A DNA stretch of 64,000 nt from NCBI RefSeq assembly GCF_900108015.1, contig NZ_FNVP01000004.1, positions 62,001-126,000 on the forward strand. Reading direction: 5' to 3'. Positions 8,237-17,170 of the stretch are shown piece after piece. The translations under genes and the position numbers were made by a program. The notes under the pieces were generated by a model. It saw only the letters and a list, made by a program, of their open reading frames with translations, was not told the DNA's origin and made no database searches. Every line of letters starts with the position of its first letter. The first letter of the stretch is position 1. This DNA is from Flavobacterium urumqiense. GTDB lineage: Bacteria > Bacteroidota > Bacteroidia > Flavobacteriales > Flavobacteriaceae.

Positions 8237-8693
8237 TAGTTAGCTTTAATGATTTAAATAATCTGTATTATTCTATTTTACATAATATAAATTATAGTTC
8301 AATAAACTACATTGAAATATAGGACTGTTTATCTTTATTCAAAGAAACAAACATTTTCATAACTCCAATTTTAAAAAAATTTGTTTTAATTATTGGTCTA
8401 TTTGCTCCAATTGTAGTTTTAGGAAAAAATAATGATTCATAAAAAAGCCTTATATGTCAATCCTTTTGTTCGTTACAAATTATAAAACGCGCTCTATGTT
8501 ATACCTTTTTTTATAAATTGCATTTATAATTAAATGCTGTTCTTTAAAAAACATTATGATGGTCTGCTTTTAATATCTTCAATCATGTTATTGCTAAATA
8601 AAATAGCAATTATGTAAAATTAGCATCTTGTTTTAAAGCAACAAACCCCGGACAAGTCCGGGGTCTATCTACAAATTATAATCTAAATATTGA
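8237..8693. other. Non-coding stretch with a possible signal-peptide remnant
   Basis: No intact gene is visible. At about 8368-8442 the forward frame reads LKKFVLIIGLFAPIVVLG and stops soon after at TAA (8440). This looks like the secretion signal of a lost gene with no usable start codon, but it is too short to identify. The rest is AT-rich apart from the palindrome at 8645-8664. Confidence 0.35.
8645..8664 (-). terminator. GC-rich hairpin, likely terminator of the aldehyde dehydrogenase gene
   Basis: ACCCCGGAC and GTCCGGGGT form a 9-bp perfect stem separated by AA, 30 bp past the stop of the minus-strand dehydrogenase. On the minus strand it is followed by a loose T-rich tract (TTTGTTGCTTT). 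It could also be a dispersed palindromic repeat. Confidence 0.6.
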
Positions 8694-10196
8694 TTAAAAG
8701 AAACCAACTGGTTCTTTATCGTAAGAAATCAACATGTTTTTTACCTGACGGTAATGGTCTAATGCTAATTTATGATTTTCACGACCAAAACCTGATTTTT
8801 TTACTCCACCAAATGGTGCGTGAGCAGGATAAGTATTGTATTGGTTTACCCAAACTCTACCCGCTTGAATTGCTTTTGGTACTTGAAATAATTCATGAGC
8901 ATCTCTACTCCAAACTCCGGCACCTAATCCATAAATGGTATCATTTGCAATTTCGATAGCTTCTTCAGTAGAACTAAAAGTAGTCAAAGCTACCACTGGT
9001 CCGAAGATTTCTTCTTGAAAAACACGCATTTTGTTGTTTCCTTTCAAGATCGTTGGTTGAATGTAATATCCATTAGCAATATCGCCTTCATGATTTCCAG
9101 CGGCACCACCTGATAACACTTCTGCTCCTTCTTCTTTCCCTATATTGATGTATCCAAGTATTTTATCCATTTGACCTTTAGAAACTTGAGAGCCAATCAT
9201 CGTTTCAGGATCCAATGGATTTCCTACTTTGATTTTTTTGATTCGTTCCAACATTCTTTCGATAAATTTATCAGCAATACTTTCATGCACTAAAATTCGT
9301 GATGGAGTAGTACAAATTTCACCTTGATTCAAGGCAAACATAAGGGCACCTTCGATTGCTTTACTGAAGAAAGCATCATCATGATCCGCCACTGATGGGA
9401 AGAAAATATTTGGAGATTTACCACCTAATTCCATTGTTACGGGAATTATATTTTCGGCAGCATTGTGGTATACTTTACGTCCGGTTTCCGTAGATCCTGT
9501 GAAGGATAGTTTAGCAATACGATCTGAAGTTGCTAATGCGGTTCCTGCTTCATTACCAAATCCGGTAACAATGTTTAATACACCTTTTGGCAAAATATCA
9601 CCAATCAGTTCCATTAAACACATAACACTCGTTGGTGTTTGTTCTGCTGGTTTAACCACCACTGTATTTCCTGCTGCTAAAGCAGGAGCAATTTTCCATG
9701 CTAACATTAATAATGGAAAATTCCAAGGAATTATTTCACCTACAACGCCTACTGGTTCATGTAAAACAATACTTACTGTGTTTTTATCATGTTCAGAAAT
9801 ACTACCTTCATCAGCACGAATTACACCTGCAAAATAGCGGAAATGATCAACACAATAAGGAATATCAGCTGCGCGAGCTTCACGAATTGGTTTTCCATTA
9901 TCAATGGTTTCTAATGTTGCCAAATATTCTAAATTGTCTTCCATTACTTGTGCAATTTTCAACAACATATTACTTCTTTGTGTTGCAGAAGTTTTACTCC
10001 AAGAAGGAAAAGCTTCGTGTGCAGCATCTAACGCAAGATTAATATCTTCTTGAGTAGAACGTGCTGCTTGAGTAAATACTTTTCCATCAACTGGCGACAC
10101 ATTGTCAAAATATTGACCTTTAACAGGTGCTACAAATTTACCTCCAATAAAATTACCATATTTTTCTTTAAAAACTGGTTTTGTTACATTAGCCAT
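8694..10196 (-). CDS. NAD(P)-dependent aldehyde dehydrogenase (AldB-like)
   Basis: A 500-residue aldehyde dehydrogenase. It has the Glu motif VTMELGGKSPN, the nucleophile Cys295 in NQGEICTTPSR, and the coenzyme-site pattern IIPWNFPLLMLAWKIAPALA. The NQGE-I-C context resembles E. coli AldB, which oxidises acetaldehyde and other aldehydes to acids. The enzyme should be cytosolic. An AraC-type regulator lies 212 bp upstream on the same strand and may control it (inference). The upstream gap has a possible -7 element and a short inverted repeat (TACCT-N5-AGGTA, 10231-10245). Confidence 0.92.
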   Translation of the reverse strand: MANVTKPVFKEKYGNFIGGKFVAPVKGQYFDNVSPVDGKVFTQAARSTQEDINLALDAAHEAFPSWSKTSATQRSNMLLKIAQVMEDNLEYLATLETIDNGKPIREARAADIPYCVDHFRYFAGVIRADEGSISEHDKNTVSIVLHEPVGVVGEIIPWNFPLLMLAWKIAPALAAGNTVVVKPAEQTPTSVMCLMELIGDILPKGVLNIVTGFGNEAGTALATSDRIAKLSFTGSTETGRKVYHNAAENIIPVTMELGGKSPNIFFPSVADHDDAFFSKAIEGALMFALNQGEICTTPSRILVHESIADKFIERMLERIKKIKVGNPLDPETMIGSQVSKGQMDKILGYINIGKEEGAEVLSGGAAGNHEGDIANGYYIQPTILKGNNKMRVFQEEIFGPVVALTTFSSTEEAIEIANDTIYGLGAGVWSRDAHELFQVPKAIQAGRVWVNQYNTYPAHAPFGGVKKSGFGRENHKLALDHYRQVKNMLISYDKEPVGFF

Positions 10197-10258
10197 AATT
10201 ATTTTTTTAAATTAAACAATTATAATTTAATACCTAAACCAGGTATCAAATTACATTG

Positions 10259-10266
10259 CAAATTTA
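10259..10266 (-). promoter_or_regulatory. Possible -7 promoter element for the aldehyde dehydrogenase
   Basis: On the minus strand this reads TAAATTTG, a match to TAnnTTTG about 60 bp before the ATG. No TTG at standard spacing is visible, so an activator such as the neighbouring AraC protein may be needed. Confidence 0.4.
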
Positions 10267-10408
10267 AGGAGAGAGTAGCTGCATGGAGTTACCGATACAG
10301 TTCAAATACTTATTAAAAAGGTTCAAATATATTTTATGATACTACTAAAATCATTTGTTTTAATATTTAAAATATTAAATTACAATTAGTTAGCATAAAA
10401 AAAATCTA

Positions 10409-11245
10409 TTATTTAATTTCCTTTGGACTTATTCCAAATTTATTTTTAAAAGCAACACTGAAATTGGAAAGATTGTTGTACCCACAATCTAAATAAATAT
10501 CTGATGGTTTTAAAGTTCCTTCCTGCAACGTCTTTTTTGCGCTTTGTAACCGCTTATCCTGCAACCATTTCCCGGGAGACATACTGTACTCATTTATAAA
10601 ATGGCGTTTAAAAGTAGAAAGACTCATATTACATAAAAAGGCAATTTCCTCAATCTTTAAATTTGAATTGATATTGCTCTCTACTATATTTTTAAATGAA
10701 AAAGATTCTTTTGAAATTAAGGAATACAGATACAATTCAAATTTAGATCCGTATTTATTAATAAGATAAAGCATTATTTCTTCAAATTTTACAGCAAGTA
10801 AATTTTCCATATAAATAGAATCTGAACCACTTATTGCAGATAAAGAATTTAAATAAGACGAAATATAAGTATCATTTTCAATAACAAAATAGGGAATTTC
10901 TTCTTTATTAGAAGCAATATTACTGGTGTGTTTAATTAAAAAATCGATTAATTTATTTTCAGAAAAAAACAAGAGCTTACAGTAGTATATATCTTCGTTA
11001 TCCAATAATTCTGTCCAAAGACTGTTTCCCTTTTTAAGTAACAACGATTGTTCTTTATTTACGGCTATTGATGTGTCGGCAAAATGGACTTGTTTTTTAC
11101 CAACTTGTAGAAAACTAAACATATTCATACTTAAATTGACCTTGCTTTTAACAACATTATTAGTCATCTTAAAGTCATAAACAAATAAATCTTTTTTTGA
11201 TTTATTTGTTTTCAAATATATTTCAGGTATGTTTTCTATGGCCAT
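10409..11245 (-). CDS. AraC-family transcriptional regulator
   Basis: A 278-residue protein. The C-terminal 95 or so residues hold the two helix-turn-helix units of AraC regulators: KIEEIAFLCNMSLSTFKRHF, then IYLDCGYNNLSNFSVAFKNK, ending in FGISPKEI. The N-terminal part is a diverged sensor domain with no recognised ligand pocket. It lies upstream of the aldehyde dehydrogenase in the same direction, and next to the remains of an efflux transporter on the other side, so it may once have controlled either. Confidence 0.9.
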   Translation of the reverse strand: MAIENIPEIYLKTNKSKKDLFVYDFKMTNNVVKSKVNLSMNMFSFLQVGKKQVHFADTSIAVNKEQSLLLKKGNSLWTELLDNEDIYYCKLLFFSENKLIDFLIKHTSNIASNKEEIPYFVIENDTYISSYLNSLSAISGSDSIYMENLLAVKFEEIMLYLINKYGSKFELYLYSLISKESFSFKNIVESNINSNLKIEEIAFLCNMSLSTFKRHFINEYSMSPGKWLQDKRLQSAKKTLQEGTLKPSDIYLDCGYNNLSNFSVAFKNKFGISPKEIK

Positions 11246-11364
11246 TTTAAAATTTTAAAAGCCATAAATGTAGCTTATATTTATGTTTACAATTACAATT
11301 ATACCTCTTATTTATTTTATTTCGCTTAAAATCAATTTATCACAATTCTTAATATTACTCATGA

Positions 11365-11737
11365 ATGTTCTTTAATTCAATTCATTATTATTTACTGTCC
11401 ATAAATAGTTTGTTAAGCTTGTACGGAACAATTACTATGTTGTTTCTATTCCTGGCCTGTTTGGGAATATCTAACCCTATTACGGCAGGACTTACCCTTG
11501 CTCCTTTTTCAAGAAATACAGGAAGTGCCTCTGCTTTGATGGGCGCTATTCAGTTAGGGCTGGGAGCTTTGGCATCTTTTGCAGTTGGTATTTTTTGTGA
11601 AAGATTCTATGTTGCCTAATGTTGTGATTATGACCTTTACAACACTTTTGGCATTATTGATTTTAATTCTTGGAAAACGAAACATAAAAAAAACTATTAC
11701 AACTTCTCATGATGAGGGAATTGCAATAGTTCATTAA
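11365..11737 (+). pseudogene. Remnant of a Bcr/CflA-type MFS drug-efflux transporter
   Basis: The forward frame from 11365 reads the last helices of a Bcr/CflA transporter (PITAGLTLAPFSRNTGSASA, then LMGAIQLGLGALASFAVGIF) and then runs into TAA at 11617-11619. The next frame continues the same protein as DSMLPNVVIMTFTTLLALLI up to TAA at 11735-11737. A single-base shift near 11595-11605 therefore breaks it. About three quarters of the normal 400-residue protein is missing upstream, where there is no further homology. I infer a decayed transporter gene. Confidence 0.8.
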
Positions 11738-11756
11738 TTATAGCGTTTATTTATTG

Positions 11757-13031
11757 TTATTTTGTTTCTGTTTTTACTTTTTTATCTGGTCTGATAATCA
11801 TCCGTAAAGATTGATCTTTTGCTAAATAAGCAATCATCCAGTTGAAGAATGTTTTTATCCTGTTGCGATAAGTTATCAATGAAACAAGGTGAATAAATAA
11901 CCAAATTATCCAAGCAAAAAATCCTTTGAAATGCATTTTTGGTTTTGGTAAATCAACAACAGCCTTATTTTTTCCAATAATGGCCATAGATCCTTTGTCA
12001 TTGTAGTTAAAAGGTTTTAATGGCTTGTTTTGGTTCATTAATTTAAAGTTATTAGCTAAATTTAGACCTTGTTGAATCGCAACTTGTGCAACTTGTGGAT
12101 GACCATTTGGGAAATCTGCATCTGTAAGTTGAATACAAGTATCGCCTATCGCAAAAATATTTTCAGTGTCGTTAACTTTATTAAAAGCATCAGTAGCCAT
12201 TCTTTTTCCGCGACCATAACTTTCAGAAGGAATTCCTTCGAAAACTTTTGCAGAAACTCCCGCAGCCCAAATTAAATTTTTTGTTTGAATTGTTTCTCCA
12301 TTTCCAAAATATACAGTATCATCAATGTAATCAACAACTGTCGTATTTAATTTTACTACAACACCTAATTTCGTCAGCGCTTCTAGTGTATCCTCCTGTG
12401 AAGCTTTACTCATCGGGGACAATACAGCATTGGCTCCATCAACAAGATAAATATTACTTGCAGTAGTACTTAATTCCTGATATTCTTTTAGTAGAATATT
12501 TTTTCTCATCTCTGCAAGCATACCCGAAACTTCAACACCTGTTGGACCACCACCGGCAACAACAATAGTTAATAATTTTCTGCGTTCGCGAATGTCTTTG
12601 CAAATCGCTGCTTTTTCTAAGTTTTTAAGCAATGTATTGCGCATTACTATTGCGTCATTCAACGTTTTCATTGGAATGGCATTTTTCTTTACGTTTTCCA
12701 TTCCAAAGTAACTCGTTTCGGCTCCAGTGGCAAAAACTAAGTAATCATATTTTAATTCACCATTACTGAGAATGATTTTATTTTCGGAAGGATTTACTTT
12801 TAGTAAGTTGCCCAGGCGGAATTGTAGATTTTTTTTACCGGCAAAAAACTTTCTAAAAGGATAGCTGATGCTTGAAGGTTCTAAAAAAGCAGTAGCTACT
12901 TGATATATAAGAGGCGCAAAGAAATTATAATTGTTTTTATCAACTAGTGTAACATGAATCCCTTTTTGATTTAAAAGTTCTTTAGCAAGATTCAATCCCG
13001 CAAATCCACCGCCAATTATTATAATCTCCAT
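11757..13031 (-). CDS. ndh: Type II NADH dehydrogenase (NDH-2)
   Basis: A 424-residue flavoprotein with an N-terminal FAD Rossmann motif (IIIIGGGFAGLNLAKEL), a second NADH-binding motif (VVAGGGPTGVEVSGML) and the FAD motif FAIGDTCI. A hydrophobic C-terminal segment (FFAWIIWLFIHLVSLITYR) probably holds it to the inner membrane. It should pass electrons from NADH to the quinone pool without pumping protons. The gene stands alone. Confidence 0.9.
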   Translation of the reverse strand: MEIIIIGGGFAGLNLAKELLNQKGIHVTLVDKNNYNFFAPLIYQVATAFLEPSSISYPFRKFFAGKKNLQFRLGNLLKVNPSENKIILSNGELKYDYLVFATGAETSYFGMENVKKNAIPMKTLNDAIVMRNTLLKNLEKAAICKDIRERRKLLTIVVAGGGPTGVEVSGMLAEMRKNILLKEYQELSTTASNIYLVDGANAVLSPMSKASQEDTLEALTKLGVVVKLNTTVVDYIDDTVYFGNGETIQTKNLIWAAGVSAKVFEGIPSESYGRGKRMATDAFNKVNDTENIFAIGDTCIQLTDADFPNGHPQVAQVAIQQGLNLANNFKLMNQNKPLKPFNYNDKGSMAIIGKNKAVVDLPKPKMHFKGFFAWIIWLFIHLVSLITYRNRIKTFFNWMIAYLAKDQSLRMIIRPDKKVKTETK

Positions 13032-13123
13032 ATCGTGCTATTTATAATACAAAAAAACATCAGTAAATATACTGTATTTATGAATGCAATAAAATATAAC
13101 AAGTATTAAAAAACTTATAAAAT

Positions 13124-14461
13124 TTAGTTCATTTTTTGTCTTTTAACTGGTTTTTCTAATGGCTCATTTTTGTTTTGCAACAAATAATTAGCCAATAATT
13201 TTTCTATTAATTCATCTTTAGTCAAATGATGAAAAACGGTTTTAATTTTATTTTTAAGTTCCGAATCAACATCGTGATTGGGTTTCGTTTTAAAGATTTG
13301 CTTTGCCCATAAAAGGGTGTTGTTTTCTTCGATACTCGCGACAGTTGGCTTTTTGAATTGAGTGAATTTGATTCCTAACTCTTTTTCGAAATCGGCAATT
13401 TCAAAAACTTCTTCTTCTTGTAAAACAGTCAAGGAAAGCCCCTTTGCTCCTGCTCTGGCAGTTCTTCCGCTACGGTGAACGTAAGTTTCATAAACGTCCG
13501 GTAAATGGTAATTCACGACATAAGAGATTTCCTTTACGTCAATTCCTCTCGCGGCAAGGTCCGTTGCTACTAAAATATTGATATGTCCTTCACGGAATTG
13601 CTCCATGATTCTATCCCGAATTCCTTGCGATAAACTGCCGTGCAATGCTCCAGATGAAAAGCGGTTGATTGCCAGATTTTTAGCTAATTTATTGACCGCT
13701 GCTTTAGTTTTACAAAAAATAATACCGCGTTCGCCTTCTTTTGAATTTAGAAAATGCATCAAAACATCGAGTTTCTCAATAGGATTAACTACAATGTATT
13801 CGTGATCAATTCCTTGATTTCCTACCGTTTCCATGTTGGCACTAACCTGTACCACGTTGTTATTCAGGTAATTTTGAATAAGTTGCTTAATGGTTCCAGG
13901 CATAGTAGCTGAAAACAAAAAGGTTTTGTGAGATGAAGGTAATTCGGCAATTATTTCGTCTAAACCTTCTTTCAAAATGGTAACCATTTCATCGGCTTCA
14001 TCAAGCACGAGGAATTTGGTTTCTTTTAAGTTTATCGCTTTACGCTGAATCAAATCTATTAAACGTCCAGGAGTTGCTACTACAATGTGAGTAGGCAATA
14101 GCAGTCTTTCTATTTGTGGTTTTATTGGGATTCCGCCGCAAGTTGCCGCAATTGAAACTTCAGGCAGGTATTTTGCGAAAGATTCCAAATTTCTGAAAAT
14201 CTGTTGTCCTAATTCTCGTGTCGGTACTAAAATTACTGCTTGAATAACAGGTGAATCAGTATCGATTAATTGCAATAATGGTAATCCAAATGCCGCTGTT
14301 TTTCCAGTTCCAGTTTTGGCAAGACCTACAAAATCAGTTGTGTTTGATAATAGTAATGGAATTGTTTTTTGCTGAATTTCTGTTGGTATAACAATATTCA
14401 AATCAGAAAGTGCATTCAATATGGGATTAGAAATTCCTAAATCAGAGAATTGTTTTGACAT
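13124..14461 (-). CDS. DEAD-box RNA helicase
   Basis: A 445-residue protein with the full motif set: the Q motif (PTEIQQKTIP), motif I (AKTGTGKTAAFG), motif Ia (PTRELGQQ), motif II (LDEADEM, a strict DEAD box), motif III (SATMPG) and motif VI (HRSGRTARAG). The basic tail ends KPVKRQKMN. It is an RhlE/DbpA-like ATP-dependent RNA helicase of the cytosol, acting in ribosome assembly or RNA turnover. The exact subfamily is unsure. Confidence 0.92.
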   Translation of the reverse strand: MSKQFSDLGISNPILNALSDLNIVIPTEIQQKTIPLLLSNTTDFVGLAKTGTGKTAAFGLPLLQLIDTDSPVIQAVILVPTRELGQQIFRNLESFAKYLPEVSIAATCGGIPIKPQIERLLLPTHIVVATPGRLIDLIQRKAINLKETKFLVLDEADEMVTILKEGLDEIIAELPSSHKTFLFSATMPGTIKQLIQNYLNNNVVQVSANMETVGNQGIDHEYIVVNPIEKLDVLMHFLNSKEGERGIIFCKTKAAVNKLAKNLAINRFSSGALHGSLSQGIRDRIMEQFREGHINILVATDLAARGIDVKEISYVVNYHLPDVYETYVHRSGRTARAGAKGLSLTVLQEEEVFEIADFEKELGIKFTQFKKPTVASIEENNTLLWAKQIFKTKPNHDVDSELKNKIKTVFHHLTKDELIEKLLANYLLQNKNEPLEKPVKRQKMN

Positions 14462-14513
14462 TTTTTTGGATTTTATAATTTTATAAAAATAGTTGTTTTG
14501 TAAACGTGATTTT

Positions 14514-14591
14514 TAGCCCCGATGGAAACGGCATCCTGTTGTGGCGGTGTTCGCCATAACAGATATAGTGTACAGTGGGATTAGCTCCTAA
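14514..14591 (+). repeat. TAGCCCCGAT...TAGCTCCTAA structured repeat, copy 1
   Basis: Begins TAGCCCCGAT and ends TTAGCTCCTAA. An internal 11-bp hairpin, CTGTTGTGGCG (14536-14546) with CGCCATAACAG (14552-14562), has one G-U pair. It lies between two minus-strand helicase genes but is oriented on the plus strand. Copy 2 at 21215-21326 keeps the ends and the hairpin position while the hairpin bases differ, which suggests an RNA structure or a mobile palindromic element. Confidence 0.7.
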
Positions 14592-14602
14592 ATAAGAAAA
14601 TA

Positions 14603-16147
14603 TTAATCTTCATCAGGTTCATTCATTATCTTTTCACGATATTTTTTCCCTGTCAGCAATATCAGTTTTAATTTGTAATCGTCAACAAGCCACTCGCGGT
14701 AATTTTTACTGCACTGACTTAAACATTTTGAATAGCGCTTGATACGACAATCGATATCATCATCTAACATTTTGCCCAATGCTTTGGCTTCTTGTAAGGT
14801 TTCAGAATTATCAACACACATGGCAGCGTGCTGTTCCAATGATTTTTCCAGCACTTCTTTTGAGCGTAAATTTAATGCAATGATTAACTTATGTTCCTCA
14901 TCCACATCAAAAGTTACTACTTCTGTTTTACTAAATTTAGCTCGTAATTCCGGAGGCATTGAATATTTGAAATACAATTCTATTTCCGTATCATCACGTA
15001 AATTTTCTAGATAAAACTCCGGTGATTTAAAAATATGTTGCCAGTTTACTGGTTCACTCCACAACCCAAATCGGGCTGCATTATTTCCTAAATCGATAAC
15101 ATTAAATATATCTTTATTAGGCAGTTTTCTAGAACCGCGACCAATCATTTGATAGTAAAGTGTTAAAGATTTTGTCGCTCGGTTCAAAATAATAGTTTCT
15201 ACTGTAGGTTCATCAAAACCGGTGGTAAGAATTCCAACCGATGTTAAAATAGCGTCCGGAGTATTCTTAAACCAGTGTAAAATATCTTTTCGTTCCTCGT
15301 TATTGCTGGTGTTGTCAAGATGGCGAATTTCATAACCTGCTTCTCTGAAAGTTTCATAAACATACAAAGAGGTATTGATACCATTATTGAAAATTAAAGT
15401 TTTCTTTCCTAAAGATTTCTCCGTATAGGCATGCAATAATTTTTCCTGCATGGCCATGTTGGTATATAAATCATCCGATGATTTTACGGTGTAATCTCCA
15501 TTTATACCTACTTTCAACGAGGTCAATCCTACGTCATAACTATAGGTAATTGCTTTTGCCAAAAAGCCTTGATCAATCAATGAACTAATGGTATCTCCTA
15601 CAATTAATTCATCATAACTTTCATGCATTGGCAATTTAATATTCGAACTCAAAGGCGTTGCTGTAACCCCTAATATGAAAGCATTTTTAAAAGAACTTAA
15701 TAATTTTCTGAAGGAGTTGTAATGCGCTTCATCAATAATTACTAAACCAATATTGTCCAAATGTAGTTTTTCATCATTAATTCGGTTTTTTAAAGTCTCT
15801 ACCATCGCCACAAAACAAGAATAATCGTTTTGGTCTGGAAGTTCTTTTACTTTGCTGTTGATGATTTTGTTTTTCACATCAAAACCCTTCAACATTTTTG
15901 AAGTTTGTTTGCAAAGCTCTATTCTGTGTGTTAAAACAACTACTTTTTTGTCATGTTTTGACAAATAGCGGCGCACGATTTCAGAAAAAACTACTGTCTT
16001 CCCTCCACCAGTGGGCAGTTGGTACAACAAATGATGTTGACGAGGTCCATTGTCGATACGTTCAAAGATAGCATCTATGTCCCCTTTTTGGTAGGCATAA
16101 AGTTCTTTTTTGTCTTCGATTTCGATTTCTAAAGTGTTTTGGGACAT
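14603..16147 (-). CDS. DEAH-type superfamily II helicase
   Basis: A 514-residue SF2 helicase: Walker A QLPTGGGKTVVFS, motif II IIDEAHYNS, motif III GVTATPLSS and motif VI QMIGRGSRKLP. The layout resembles the ResIII/SSL2 helicase core with no nuclease domain attached, and there is no restriction or modification gene nearby. It is probably a DNA helicase or translocase of unknown process. A well-spaced promoter sits just upstream. Confidence 0.88.
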   Translation of the reverse strand: MSQNTLEIEIEDKKELYAYQKGDIDAIFERIDNGPRQHHLLYQLPTGGGKTVVFSEIVRRYLSKHDKKVVVLTHRIELCKQTSKMLKGFDVKNKIINSKVKELPDQNDYSCFVAMVETLKNRINDEKLHLDNIGLVIIDEAHYNSFRKLLSSFKNAFILGVTATPLSSNIKLPMHESYDELIVGDTISSLIDQGFLAKAITYSYDVGLTSLKVGINGDYTVKSSDDLYTNMAMQEKLLHAYTEKSLGKKTLIFNNGINTSLYVYETFREAGYEIRHLDNTSNNEERKDILHWFKNTPDAILTSVGILTTGFDEPTVETIILNRATKSLTLYYQMIGRGSRKLPNKDIFNVIDLGNNAARFGLWSEPVNWQHIFKSPEFYLENLRDDTEIELYFKYSMPPELRAKFSKTEVVTFDVDEEHKLIIALNLRSKEVLEKSLEQHAAMCVDNSETLQEAKALGKMLDDDIDCRIKRYSKCLSQCSKNYREWLVDDYKLKLILLTGKKYREKIMNEPDED

Positions 16148-16167
16148 TGCTTATTGTTGGATTTTTG

Positions 16168-16201
16168 CAAAAATACGCCTAAAAAACAGTTTTATTGTCA
16201 A
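16168..16201 (-). promoter_or_regulatory. Promoter of the DEAH helicase gene
   Basis: On the minus strand, TTG (16201-16199), a 23-nt spacer and TATTTTTG (16175-16168) match the Bacteroidota -33/-7 consensus. The -7 box is about 20 bp from the ATG. Confidence 0.6.
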
Positions 16202-16254
16202 TTTTAATTAAAAAAAAAGAGGAGTCATTAAATAAAATAGAATTATGCAACAAC

Positions 16255-16782
16255 TTAGTATTCCAATCGTTCTATTATCGCATTGAACTCGGGTTCATTG
16301 TGCCATTTTTGTTTAATGGATTGATTATGAATGGATATTATTCTTGTCTTAAAATCGTTTATAATTCCGTTAGCAATCAAAAATATTACAGCTTGTTCAA
16401 AGGAATTGAACATACTTTTGAAAAATAATTCTTGCTTTATAAGATGTTCGGAGGAGAAAGTTTGTGCAATTTCAATATTGTAGAGCATTACATCAGCAAT
16501 TATAAAAGGATCTACCCCCAAAAGAATAAAATGCTTGATGTATTTTTGAGCAACGGATCGTCTCATTTTTGGTTTGCTTCGTCTTCCTGTTTTTTTTACC
16601 GGATAATATTCATTTGAGATTTTTAGTTTGCATTCCTGTAAAAGGGTTTCTTCCTTTGGATTGAAAACAAAATTATAATACACTTTGACGGGGCTAAATT
16701 TCTCGTACAATTCGATAATTTGTTCTTCAAGTTGTTCTTTATTCAATTCTGTTAAATATTTTTTTAAATCGCGCTTGCTCAT
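16255..16782 (-). CDS. DUF6155 family protein
   Basis: A 175-residue basic, helical protein with no signal peptide or membrane segment. MSKRDLKKYLTELNKEQLEE and the later RRSVAQKYIKHFILLG match the DUF6155 proteins I know from Flavobacteria, which have no established function. I start at the ATG at 16782; a TTG two codons upstream is less likely. It is divergent from the DUF3817 gene, with a promoter element for each direction in the gap. Confidence 0.8.
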   Translation of the reverse strand: MSKRDLKKYLTELNKEQLEEQIIELYEKFSPVKVYYNFVFNPKEETLLQECKLKISNEYYPVKKTGRRSKPKMRRSVAQKYIKHFILLGVDPFIIADVMLYNIEIAQTFSSEHLIKQELFFKSMFNSFEQAVIFLIANGIINDFKTRIISIHNQSIKQKWHNEPEFNAIIERLEY

Positions 16783-16800
16783 TATCAAAGTTTAAGAATA

Positions 16801-16808
16801 CAAAAGTA
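16801..16808 (-). promoter_or_regulatory. -7 element for the DUF6155 gene
   Basis: The minus strand reads TACTTTTG, a TAnnTTTG match 18 bp before the ATG. The nearest TTG on that strand is 15 nt further upstream, slightly short of the usual 17-23. Confidence 0.5.
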
Positions 16809-16851
16809 AATTACTTTAGGATTCAATAGATTAAAAATCAATGATAATACT

Positions 16852-16859
16852 TATTTTTG
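16852..16859 (+). promoter_or_regulatory. -7 element for the DUF3817-mscS pair
   Basis: TATTTTTG matches TAnnTTTG and lies 26 bp before the ATG at 16886. It is divergent to the element at 16801-16808. There is no good TTG at -33. Confidence 0.5.
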
Positions 16860-16885
16860 TACATTATCAATCAAAAATATAGTAA

Positions 16886-17170
16886 ATGCTCAAGATTTTC
16901 AAGGTTACAGCAATTCTGGAAGGAATATCTTATCTAGTTTTATTTTCGAATATGCTTTTTATCAAGCCTACAAATTTAGCACTTTACAAAACATTGCTAT
17001 ATCCTATAGGAATGAGTCATGGAATACTATTTATAGGATATATTATATTGGCTTTTTTATTGAAAAAATCTCAAAAATGGGATTTTAAAAACTTTATCAT
17101 TATTCTAATTGCCTCTTTAATTCCTTTAGGCACTTTTTATGTAGATAAAAAATACCTAAAAAATGTATAA
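16886..17170 (+). CDS. DUF3817 small integral membrane protein
   Basis: A 94-residue protein with three hydrophobic helices and the family pattern MLKIFKVTAILEGISYLVL followed by the Pro/Gly/His segment YPIGMSHGILFI. DUF3817 proteins lie in the inner membrane and have no known function. The last 8 bp overlap the start of the MscS gene, so the two are translated together. Confidence 0.85.
   Translation: MLKIFKVTAILEGISYLVLFSNMLFIKPTNLALYKTLLYPIGMSHGILFIGYIILAFLLKKSQKWDFKNFIIILIASLIPLGTFYVDKKYLKNV

Noticed and set aside
9463..10042. Overlapping plus-strand frames of 124 and 114 codons inside the aldehyde dehydrogenase
   Set aside because: Antisense shadows of a gene with intact catalytic motifs; they have no recognisable domains.
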